DNA of 64,000 nucleotides, taken from contig JAHLTZ010000006.1 in NCBI GenBank assembly GCA_025786725.1, forward strand, positions 434,001 to 498,000, read 5' to 3'. Under the pieces are notes generated by a model. That model made no database searches, was not told the origin of the DNA, and was given only the letters and a program-made list of their open reading frames with translations. A program made the position numbers and the translations under genes. Below, in pieces: positions 1 through 10,646 of the stretch (positions within the stretch are counted from its first letter, which is position 1; each line of letters begins with the position of its first letter). The stretch comes from Syncephalis fuscata (taxonomy: Eukaryota; Zoopagomycota; Zoopagomycetes; Zoopagales; Piptocephalidaceae).

Positions 1-1925
1 GTCATCTCAGCAGTGTATTGAGCACCACATAGAATAATAAGTCGTTTTAAATATTCTCGTGCCATACCCGAGTAATTTGATATGGTTATTATCTAATTAA
101 TATGAATATATAGCAATATATATATACATATCAGTATAAACAATATGTAAATATCTGTTACTTACAAAGTGACGCATATTAGGTATACCATGTTTTGGTA
201 CTGGGTAGTGTAATAATTGACTACAACTGGATTCAAGTCGATATGTAAGCAGTAGATGATAGAGCCAATTCAACGTTCCAACTACTTTATTATCTGCTAT
301 AGCCTAATTTTACATTAGTCTATTATTGCTACTATTATTGCTATTGCTACTATGATCAACTTACTTGTTGGTATGCCTCACTTGTTCTCCATCGACAAAT
401 AACCATATCAACTTGATCAGCTGTATATATTTTACATAATTGACCGCCAGATTGTTTGATTCGTTTCTCTAATATAGCCTCTGTTTCATCGGTAATCTTT
501 AAATCATCGGCTAAATGAATTCGATAACCTTTTAAACATTGCGGATCCCTTGTCGTTCCATAGGCAGTGTTGCCGATTCATTCTGATCACTTGTTTCTGT
601 ATCAGCATCTATAACAGCTGTTGTCATATTTGTTGATGCTATCCAAGGATGTTCTTGTAGAAGAGGTGGGTTGGAAATAGATACTGATGCTAATCACAAT
701 TATAGGTATTTTATTTAATATTATTATACGTGTTACTAGTATTAGAGCTACTATAGACATACCTCAGGAATACGTCTACGTAATCTAAAGCAATCATCGA
801 GCCAATGTGGCAACACTACTTTAATGCCCAATTCTGGGTGTTGCATAGCTGATTCATATCGTGGCTATATATAATATAATCATATTGATAAGCATCTATC
901 TATCGGTCTATTTTATATGACTTACACCGCCAGATGACAATGCAATAAGATGTGTTACTTCTTTTACCATTTTCTCTTGCCATTGTCCACCAAATGCTTC
1001 AACACCTCCAAAGATGGCATCACGATCGATATCAGGTATCTAATATATATACATATATACATACACATATACACATATTAGTTTAATATATTGCTGTTGT
1101 TATTGGACTATTACCTGTGAAGTAGCGACAACAATACCTGATAGAAATCGTTCTGAATCAGTTGAATAGTATTCCGGTCTATTATATTGCTATTAATCAT
1201 ATAATATATAAATACACAATTACTTACCGATGTGTATAGCCATTCCGTATTGCTCGTTGCACCCAAGTAGGCTATAATATATTAATTAATTAAATTCAAA
1301 TAATATAACAATTGTATGCTACTTACTGTTACAACATGGATATTACGTGCGTTAACCTCTTCATATTCTGTAAAGTCATGATCCCATGAAATACAATGTG
1401 TTGTACGTGTTAAATTAAATCGTGTATTAAATAGTTGATCCTCTTCAGTCTCTGTATTATGATCATCATTATCAATTGATACAGCGGATGATCGTGTATT
1501 GGATGGAATACGACTTGTATTAACACCACCATTTGATTGTAATAACTGTGAAATCTATTATTTAAATAATATTAGTATTATATAATACTATACAGTAACA
1601 AATAGATAGATAAATACCTCGTCATATAATGGACGTGACATTAACGGATTAATCCAAAGTATACGCCATCGAATATTGGCCGTTTATTTGAGTGTGTTAA
1701 TCGATTTGTCCGTTGTTTAATGGTTTCTTGGTGTTGGTGGCCGTATGTCTTGCTTGATAATACGCGACGAGTTGGTACAGTTGTCGGTGTTGTTACAGAC
1801 AATTCATCAGCTTCTGAAATAAGCATTGGGTCATGACTTGAACTAGCAGGGTCCATTGCACTAATAATAACAATACTATGTCTATTACTATATAATTGGT
1901 TGTTGTAGCTAGTCACAATAGTCAT
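1..1925 (-). CDS. BRCT-repeat DNA-damage-response protein (Brc1/Rtt107/PTIP-like), 5' part only
   Basis: Multi-BRCT scaffold, probably acting at stalled or damaged replication forks. Reading the minus strand and splicing short GT-AG introns (for example 1555-1617, 1272-1326, 1229-1270) gives successive BRCT-like blocks. The first opens with RPIFDGVYFGL and ends with PTWVQRAIRNGYTHR. A second contains IPDIDRDAIFGGVEAFGGQW then KEVTHLIAL. A third contains DPQCLKGYRIHLADDLKI and IKQSGGQLCKIYTADQVDMV. A fourth begins near base 60 (REYLKRLIILCGAQYTAEM) and leaves the window. The order resembles fungal Brc1/Rtt107. The start could be 1925 or the internal Met at 1856; the latter looks less like leader sequence. 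The frame changes near 1640 and near 550, each fixed by one missing base. The 3' end lies outside the window. The BRCT assignment is strong; the exact orthologue is inference. Confidence 0.7.
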
Positions 1926-2063
1926 TGGTATGAATAGTCAAAACAGACAGTGAAAGAATAAAAAGTGTGTAAAATCACGCAATTTTAATTTGAATTAATA
2001 AACAGCAAAATTTTAATAACTAAATATAAACGAGAATAATGCAAAAATCTGATCGAATTACAA

Positions 2064-2258
2064 TTAATTAACACGTCGCATTGACAGTTCATTGTCATGT
2101 GATGTGCTAATCATATCACGGCTAGAAGATGACGACGGTGATGAAGACTTGGTAAATAGACCAGAGGGACGAGCCATACTTGATTTAATACTACGTAAGC
2201 AGTGTGTAAGATGCTTTTGACGTAATGGTGATGATGAAGGCGATGAAGATGGCTGCAT
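2064..2258 (-). other. Short Ser-rich ORF downstream of the sirtuin, possible extra 3' exon
   Basis: A 64-codon minus-strand ORF rich in serine (SSSPSSSPLRQKH near its start). It lies 96 bp beyond the sirtuin stop, on the same strand. Its composition matches the low-complexity sirtuin tail, so it could be a further 3' exon or a continuation across an indel. I found no splice pair that joins it cleanly. The remaining bases between 1926 and 2353 show nothing else. Confidence 0.2.
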
Positions 2259-2353
2259 TGGCTTGTTATATGTTAAATGACAACATAGACCATGGCCAGC
2301 GTTACTTGTATTGCTGTTATGACTGTAATCTAGTATGGGGGATTTCGTGTGTG

Positions 2354-4581
2354 TTAATCGTGTCTACGTGTACCTAAACATTTACGCGATTTAGTCACTC
2401 GATCGTGTCGATATCCCAAGGGAGAAGCAGGTGCGCGACGTACTGGTTTTGGCTTGACTGGCGTTGCGGGTGGCGTAGTTGCTACCGTACATGTTGAATT
2501 GGTACCAGTAGTGGCAGGAACGGCAGTTGTAGCAATAAAAGATGTTGACGGCGACTGAGTATAGAGTATATCTGTTCGTTCAGCCACATCTAAAAGCGAT
2601 GCCTGAATAGCGGCAAGCCTATCTGCTTCTTCACGGGCCCGTGTTCGGCGTGTTACTCGACTATGTGATGGTAATGGCTCAACATCATTTAACGAGGCCG
2701 ATGGATACAGCAATGCTTGTCGTCGTGATTCTAGCCGGTGCACCACATCAATATCATCTTCAACATCGACTGAAATGGTAGATCGTGTTGAGTTGATATC
2801 AAGTGACATTTGTTTCTTAGTAATGGTGCGCTTGTTAACAATAGAATGGGCAGTCTGTCGTTTATCTACTTTATCACTTAATAATATCTTTTTATCATGT
2901 TCTATAGATGGAATTGATGGTAGATTATCACGAAGTGCTAATAAGGATGGGAAAGCGGCGTTTTACCCTCTGAATGTTGACTGGTGTTTGTATCTTTGGA
3001 TGAGCTTTTCGCAGACATGACAACATTGATTTCATTTTGCTTTTGAAATTGTGATGATTTGTCAGATAATTTGGACCGTGGTTTAACTACTGAATGAAGC
3101 TGGGTTAATTGTGTCTGGCCAGTAGCTGATAGATCCAGTTAACATTTATGATAATTAGTTATTAAAATTAAACTATTGAATGTAACTTACTTGATATTGT
3201 TGAATGTTTGCCATTGTTATTATTGTTGTTGTTGTTGCCATTATTATTGGCTTCTTTACTGATTGTAGCCGACATACTATTGAGTCGACGAATACGTCGC
3301 TGTTGGCGTTCTTGTTCAACATGACGAAGTGATTCTTGTATACCTTCTACCCAATCGTCCGAATCGCCTTCGATCCACCAATCAAATACGCCTTCCCATT
3401 CTTTACCAATGACTGGTGTGCGATTAATAAGTATTGTAGTGCCGTTGGTGGCACGAACTGCTTTGGCCGCATCACGTACAAGTCGCTTGCATCCATATAC
3501 TTTAAGTGATGTACCCATGACAAGTAGTAGATCGGGACGTCGACGAAGATCCCGTTCGATGCTTTGTGCAATATGCGATCCATCGGGGTGTACTTCATTA
3601 TACAGAACAATATCTGGCCGCAATGATCCAATAGCCAGTGGACGTTTATTGGCCGATGCACGAGCAGCCGAGAGATCCTCGCATGCCGGACAGGCTGGTG
3701 CCGATCCCGAATAAATGTATTTTCATGGAATGTAGCAAAGGGATAGGTAGCACAGCAGCGTGTACAGCGTACACGTTCAAGTGTACCATGAAGTTGTATA
3801 ACATGCGACAAAGCTTCATTGGCACGGCGTGTATTAGAAGTGGTGGTGGTTATCGATGGATCGTTTAACGTATTCATTGTAGTATTATCTGATTTAGTAT
3901 TTATGGGTGCATTTTCCATCGTTGAATTGGAATCACTATTAGATGCTATTGTTGGTAGATCATTTAAAGTTGATTCTTTCTTTACAGTTGGACTAGCTGC
4001 TTCATCGACCACTCGTTCAAGCCCATCAATGTTCTGCGTATAACAACGCAACAATTTACCCTCTGATTTAAGGTGAGCTAAGAAATGATGAGTACGTGTT
4101 GGCTGAGCTTTTATACAAGCTTTACGCAATTCACCCATAAACGTGTAAAATACTTCGGTGGTGTGTGCTGAGCGGAAAAGCGTAGCATCAAATAGCTCTT
4201 GTCCTTTAAGAACACTGTCTGGATATCGCTGTTTTACTAGATTATAAAGTCCATCTTCTGATCGAAATCCTAAATGTCATATTAGTGTGATATTTCTAAG
4301 TTAATTAGCAGATGCAATAGACGTACAGGAATGCCAGCACTGCATGATATACCTGCGCCTGTAACAACAATGCAGCGTTTTGCACGACCGATAATACGGC
4401 CCACCGTAGCTAGATTGGCGTCGCGAATAGGATCTGGTCGAGGGTGTTTTGCTACTGAGATATCTACTTGTGCATCAGTAGTAGCTGAACGGGTTATCTG
4501 GCGTGGCGCTTGCGTGGCTGCAGTCGACCTAGTCGGCAAATTGCCGCTATTAAGTGGCGGCAAAGTGACTCGAATAGTCAT
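2354..4581 (-). CDS. HST4: Sir2-family NAD-dependent histone deacetylase, Hst3/Hst4 type
   Basis: Sirtuin of the Hst3/Hst4 branch, whose yeast members deacetylate histone H3 K56 in the nucleus after replication. Exon 1 (4327-4581) ends in VTGAGISCSAGIP, and an intron at 4270-4326 joins it to DFRSEDGLYN, completing the NAD-binding loop. Then follow KGQELFDATLFRS, PTRTHHFL, CYTQNIDGLE, the catalytic IQLHGTLERVRC, a zinc site of two CxxC pairs (CTRC and CPAC) and LLVMGTSLKVYG. The KGQELFD and THHFL segments are what suggest Hst3/4. About 40 extra polar residues sit between TQNIDGLE and the catalytic His. A long low-complexity tail (Asn run, Ser/Thr, basic) follows another intron near 3130-3195. 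Frame breaks at about 3710 (GGG) and 2955 (AAAA) are each one base short. The upstream region is shared with the divergent HOM2. Confidence 0.85.
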
Positions 4582-6084
4582 TATAAAGTGCTAGCTATTA
4601 AATAAGGCTATGCGAGACAGATTGAGCCCAGTGCAGCTGAAATGACAGAAAACTAAACGTTGAAACGCGTTAGTGATAATATTGCAAATTTGTGTAAGGC
4701 TGTAGTGTAATCGATAGTGTAAAAACAAAACAAGAACTGGAACCAATAGATAGATACACGAATAGGCCATCGGCTGTTCACGTGGCAACGAAGGTGTCAA
4801 CTATCCACATGTGGCAACAATATACCGGAAAAGCAATAGCAAGAGAGCGAGAGAGAAAGAAAAGAGAGAAAAGCTAAAGACTGTACCAAGAATCGCTAGA
4901 GTCTATTACACATCAAGGGGTTGTCAAGAAAATAAGATACTAGATAGACATGGACTACTGTGTCGGTGACTACCCCTGCAGGCGCTGTATAACAATAAAG
5001 GCCAGTACTGGCTATAACTGCTATTAGTGCTGAAAAGGGTAAAGTAAAATGGATGGGGAAGAACGTAAGCAAATAAATGCCAATGACTATATACATCTAC
5101 AGTAAGAGCAAGAGGCAAAACAGGAGCAACAACAACAGCTGCTGTGCAGTTATACTTACTATCTGTGTACTGTTATTGCTTTAAACTAAAAAAAGGCATA
5201 TATCAACCAAACCAATCGACTATAGTAATATTCTATATATGCGCGTTAAATATATAGCCAATATAATGAAGTGCAATCACCAACAGTTTAGGTATGCTTA
5301 CTGCCATTGAATAGCGTAACGAGTAGAGTAAAGTAGGTGTACGCGTCTCCTAGGGATGAACAAAGCACGGTGCAATACAAAAAACAAACGAGTAAAGCGA
5401 GAAAGAAGAAGAGATGAGTCAAACGTCGGTACTTTTTCTATTTACGTTCATAAAATGAACTCAAGCCAACTTGGAAACAATAAAGCCTTCGTTGCTGACT
5501 TTGCTTAAGTAGAAGACAGTCGGATCGATTATTGGTTAATTGGCTATGCAGTAGCATTGATAAGTAGTAGGCAATAAAGGAAGAGCATCTACCAATAGGC
5601 ATGAATGGCTGTCGAGTCTTCTATGGTATATATACCAAGTGTGGTCTAAATTTACGCACACGATAGAGTTACGTATATCTGCGTAAAGTGCAGTAGCCGT
5701 TTAAGTTCATATTAATTTTTTTATTTTTATTTTTATTATATTTATTGTAAACATTTATATAATTACAATTTATTATATTTTACCAATACTTTACAGCAGT
5801 ATAACACTAATTTATGTTTATAATTTAGGATATATATATAACGATACGTAATATGTCATCCTTGTGTAATTCTATTATTTGTTTACTTCTATTAGTCACG
5901 GAGATAGCTGTTATTATTTTGACAGTTTTAAAATCTGCAGTTTCGATTTTGATTGATTGATTGATTTAAACTAAGATGAATCGGATCGTACTTGCCTAAT
6001 TTACCATATATTTCCCTGTTACACCACCACCACCGCCACGAGCTATCCATTCCTCTTGATACTAAACTGTCACTTACTTGCGTC
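4582..6084. other. Divergent intergenic region between the sirtuin and HOM2
   Basis: No convincing gene. The sirtuin side (about 4600-5600) is less AT-rich and has a purine-rich tract at 4836-4877 on the plus strand, so it is pyrimidine-rich in the sirtuin's own orientation. The HOM2 side (about 5700-5880) is very AT-rich with T runs at 5716-5740. Both promoters should lie here. Confidence 0.6.
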
Positions 6085-7423
6085 ATGGCCGATACTAAAG
6101 CAAACACCAGCACGATTAGTCCACCGTTAAGGGCTGGTATCCTTGGTGCTACTGGAGCAGTAGGCCAGCGGTTTATTGCTTTGCTTTCAGACCATCCGGG
6201 CTTTCAAGTCCAACGATTGGGCGCGTCCGCTCGTTCAGCAGGCCGCACCTATGCCGAAGCCGTATCCTGGCGTATGAATACACCACTGCCCAAGAAAGTG
6301 GCAGAAATTATTGTAACCGAGTGTGTTCCTGAGTCTTTTGACGACTGTGACGTTATTTTCAGTGGACTTGATGCTAGTGTGGCCGGTACTATTGGTAAGT
6401 AGTAATAGTAGCGACAATAATAGTATAGCAGTATTAATTAACTAATTAAACATTATTTAATTACTTGTAATTATTTAAATAGAACTTGATTTTCTTGCCG
6501 CTGAACATTGTGTTTTATCAAATGCAAAAAACCATCGTATGGCACCGGATGTGCCATTGGTAATTCCCACCGTTAATATCGACCATCTACACGCTATTCC
6601 TGCTCAGCGATTATTACGCGGCATTCAACGTGGATTTCTTATTACCAATGCTAATTGTGCATCAACGGGTGTGTCCGTTGCACTAAAAGCCTTACAGGAA
6701 CAACAAAAAGAAGCAGGCAACAACAGCGCCATCCGTCAAGTGAATATTGTAACGATGCAAGCTATTTCAGGTGCTGGTTATCCAGGTGTTAGTGCTATGG
6801 ATCTTATGGATAATATGGTGCCACATATCGGCGGCGAAGAAGATAAGCTAGAAACGGAGCCGTTAAAGATTCTAGGCTCATTACAAAAAGACTTATTAAA
6901 CGTACGTGATCTAGTTACGTCTGGAGATGTTGAGAGTGCCAAAAAACTTCTTCATACGTCAAATGCATCCACCTCATTCTTCACTCCACTACCCAACTGT
7001 GTTATATCAGCAAGTTGTAATCGAGTAGCTGTACTTGATGGCCATACAGCTTGTGTATCAGTGGGATTTGATACATCGTACAGCACAGATGACGCAGCTG
7101 CTACAGCTGTCGCTGATGCAACCTACGCCTTCACTTCATATACGCCACCGGTCAGTACCGATGACCTGCCATGCTATTCAGCACCAAAACCTTCAATCCA
7201 CCTTCTAAAAGGCATCGACCGACCACAGCCACGTCTTGATCGTGACTTGGGACGTGGCTATGCCGTTTCAGTTGGCCGTGTTCGTCCCTGTCCTTTATTA
7301 GATTTGAAATTTGTGGTATTGTCACATAATACAATTCTCGGTGCAGCTGGTAGCAGCATTTTGAATGCCGAAGCAGCCTATGCTATGGGCTATTTGACAC
7401 ATCGTGGTGGAAATAAGGCATGA
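6085..7423 (+). CDS. HOM2: Aspartate-semialdehyde dehydrogenase
   Basis: Cytosolic NADPH-dependent enzyme converting aspartyl-4-phosphate to aspartate semialdehyde, the branch step toward threonine, methionine and, in fungi, homoserine. Two exons (6085-6394 and 6483-7423) joined at ACTATTG/AACTTG give an uninterrupted protein of about 416 residues. Visible features: N-terminal nucleotide-binding GILGATGAVGQRFIALL, the catalytic cysteine in TNANCASTG, MQAISGAGYPGVSAMD, the substrate-binding block SASCNRVAVLDGHT, PQPRLDRDLGRGYAVSVGR, and VVLSHNTILGAAG near the C-terminus. These match yeast Hom2 closely. The start at 6085 (MADTKANT) is chosen because the in-frame Met at 5992 adds a His-rich stretch typical of leader sequence. 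It converges on the CorA gene, whose stop is 75 bp away. No frame breaks. Confidence 0.95.
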
Positions 7424-7498
7424 TTTATATTGAAATAAACAAATAAATAGAATACAAATATCATACAAGTATTATTATGCATCATTCGTATTGGCTCT

Positions 7499-9090
7499 CT
7501 ACGTTTGTGCGTGTTTAGATTTAAGCGATTGAAAGAGCATATGATATGAGTCGATCGCTTTCTGTGGCAATAAACGGCGCTTGGAACGAAATCGGAAATA
7601 GACAATCGTTGATACAATACACATAACCGTAAAAATACTAAAAAACCAAGCAAGATTTTGAACGCCAAGGCCTGGCAACGTAATATTCATACCCCAAATA
7701 CCTAGGAGTAGATATTTTATTATAAATAAATAAGTTAATATTAGCATCAGCTATAGACTTTAGTAATCGCTGTTATTGTACCTGTAATGACATGCATTGG
7801 TATTAGCATTGTGCCCATAGTAGTTAACCAAGCAATTGAATCGTTAGTTCGATTAGAGCTTTTAGCCAGTTCGACATTAATCTGTCCCAAATAGTTGACA
7901 TGAGCCCGACCTAGAATACGTTCAAAATGTACTACATTCTGTGCATGCCAATTAAATGATCTAAAATAAACGTATTAATATCATTGAAATCAATTAAAAT
8001 TATTGCGCTTTTTTTACCTAAAATATCGCTTAAATACGCGTCAATATCATCATCTTTTTCCTCTTTATCACCACTGACATCTTCTTCAGCGTGGCCTTGT
8101 CGTCGTTTAATAAGACTTCGAATAACATCCGGTTTACTATTTAATAGTCTTCCAGCAGCAACCACTCGGCGTCGTGCTTCACCCAACCGTCGAAGCATAT
8201 CTGTTTGTTCGGATTGACGTAACACGAGTACAAGTTCATCAACGCTATCCACTTCCATTTGCAATTGCTCAAGCAATGGTGCAAATCCATCTGTAATATC
8301 ATCCAACAAAGCGTAGTTGACCCAGGCTGGTATAACCGATGCAAACACTTCTTGTTCTTCATCTGCTCCATTGTCATCTTCTGTGGAAGAAGGCGCAGAT
8401 GGATCGGCTGTCTCGCTATTTTCTCTAGTTAACAATAAAACTTGTCGTTGCAGTCGATATAATACATTTTCAGAATGATGGCATGACTGATGATGAAATG
8501 ACAGAATAAAATTAGAGGTCACAATATTAAAAACATTAATTGGTTGCATAAAATAGTCACTTTGTGGATTGGGATCAAATGTACGGAAACAGCAAAAATA
8601 GTAATTGGCGTACAATTCACATTTTTCTCGTGTATCTTCTGTAAGAATATCCTCCACTGTCAATGGATGTAATTGAAAGATCTGCAATAAATATTACAAA
8701 TTGCAAATATTATTACTTTAATTATAAATATTGTTACTATCAGCTTACATTACGAAACATATACATCTCTTCAATGGTGGGTGCAGTGACATCTAACCAA
8801 AATGGTTCATCGCCTAGTAATCCTATCATATGATTGCTTGGGCCTCAGACCCGGCAGCCACCGGCATGGTTTGACGAGCAATATCTTGAAAGGCGTCCGC
8901 TCTAACAACGCCTGTTTTCTTTGAATAGAATAAGAACCGCTCCGACGCCGTAACAGCAGCAGACTATTGTTATAACAGTTTTAATAATCGTCATTCAGAA
9001 GATGGTGTCGTCGTTGCAATTACGTACCCTTTCTATGGTTGCAGTCGTTGCTAGTGAGTGTGACTGTGGCAGCTGTTTATTCTGTTCCAT
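7499..9090 (-). CDS. CorA/Mnr2-type magnesium transporter
   Basis: CorA-superfamily Mg2+ channel subunit of fungal Alr/Mnr2 type, so plasma-membrane or vacuolar. Splicing gives MEQNKQLPQ (exon 1, 9028-9090), an intron 8964-9027, then ERFLFYSKKTGVVRADAF, LGDEPFWLDVTAPTIEEM, an intron 8682-8748, and IFQLHPLTVEDILTEDTREK, a typical CorA block. Further on come AYLSDILDHL, FERILGRAHVNYLGQINVEL, a membrane segment ending PMHVITG, and after a last intron the signature GMN in IWGMNITLPGLGVQNLAWFF, then a second membrane helix and a basic tail. An acidic insert (SAPSSTEDDNGADEEQE) interrupts the cytoplasmic domain. Two frame breaks, near 8835 and 7950, each need one base. The GMN motif and two C-terminal helices make the family assignment firm; vacuolar versus surface location is not decidable. 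Confidence 0.88.
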
Positions 9091-10646
9091 TCTATAGTCA
9101 AGTCCACTAATATAGGAGTTGTTTAAACTTATTGGCCTTGTCATCATTTAAGGTAGCAATAAATACGGCCCCTATACGGCAAGGAATTCAGTATAACTAG
9201 GTAAAAAGACGAAAAAGAAGTGACACTACTACGAATTAAAAAGGATGTGCCATAGAGCGTGTATTTGTGTGGAGTGGCGGGTGATTTCTTTATTCTCACA
9301 CAAATAAAAGATTTTACGAAAACTATAATATAGCGTGTTATTTACTATTAATTAACATTAGTATTACAATTATTATTGTTATTACTACCATCATATGGCA
9401 AATACGCTCATGTTGGCACTTTGTTCTTGCTGCTTGGTTTAATTATTGGTTTATTGGCAAAGCCACTGCTATCATGCTATCGTATCCCCCTTCTTTTTTT
9501 CACGATAGTTATTTCTATGGCGTCATATTTGTACAAATAAAACCCGTAAAATCAGTGCAACCAACCTATAGGCCGCCATTGATATCTATTTGGCCGAGAT
9601 AAGAAATGCTGCTGTACTGCCAATTATGATGATATTTGCCGCTTCCTATGGCAATCAATACATATGAGTGCCGACCTCACGTGATAATTTAGTAATGGCA
9701 TACCATTATGAGAAAACGCGATGCGGAGTTTGTCTCTAAACCCGACGCATCATTAACACAGCGTCTTAGCGTTATCGAGAAGGCGTTTTTTCTTTCGTTC
9801 AAACTTTTTTATTAGCCTCAGCCTTTGTTGAATGTAAGAAGCCGTGTTCTAAATTAGTTCACGTGTATCACGTGTGCACTAATCACTGGTTCAAGGTTTT
9901 GTATATCATTGATAACGTTTTAGCAAGCTTCCTATCAGTATAATTACCAAGTTAATAATAGAATGTATCCTTGGCTCTCTGCAGTAGTTTCAAGCGGATA
10001 ACTTGTTTACAATTGCCAATGGACTATGTTACCAAGCTTTCATTTGTTTATTGACCATTATTCGGCAGTTTCAGCTTTTGTGTACTGCTCTTAAAGGTAA
10101 CACAGGTTATCGCCTATTTAATCACATTTTGTAATGGTCATAAAACGGTGTCTCAATGCGTTCACTCACCCGCACATAGCTTGTTTATTGGTTATAACCG
10201 TGGTCTCAGCTTCATGAGTATCTAGTTAATTTTGCCATTTAAAGGCATGAGATGTGAGCCATAGATTTTCTAATGGTTATTGTCCCCTCCTTCATTTTCC
10301 ACTTCCTCCACTGCTATTATCAGCGCGTTTGTTAGCGTTAGGATTTACATATTTTCACTTCAACAAAATACCACAAACAGCACAAGCACTTTCAATTGAT
10401 TGCTGGTGTATTACTTGTGTTTCATTTCTCCTCCCTCTTTGGCCCAAGAACACAATCGGTTATTCTATTTTTGTTGTTGCCAAGTTTGATTTATTTTAAG
10501 TATCGTTCTTTTCATTTAATGACAGCGTGCATCGCTTATTTATAGGTTTCGAACAATATTTTTATTACCACATTATCATTATTGCCATCGTTACCATTAA
10601 ACCATCAATATCACCACTTTCTCCGCTATTTTAACAATTTAACAGC
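9091..10646. other. Divergent intergenic region, CorA gene to P5B ATPase
   Basis: About 1.55 kb with no gene I can support. The half nearer the ATPase (about 9700-10640) is noticeably less AT-rich and T/C-rich on the plus strand. The 81-codon ORF at 10254-10499 looks like a by-product of this composition. No tRNA or repeat was seen. Confidence 0.6.

Noticed and set aside
10254-10499. 81-codon plus-strand ORF upstream of the ATPase
   Set aside because: Composition follows the T/C-rich upstream region; no domain, and no splice to the ATPase start was found.
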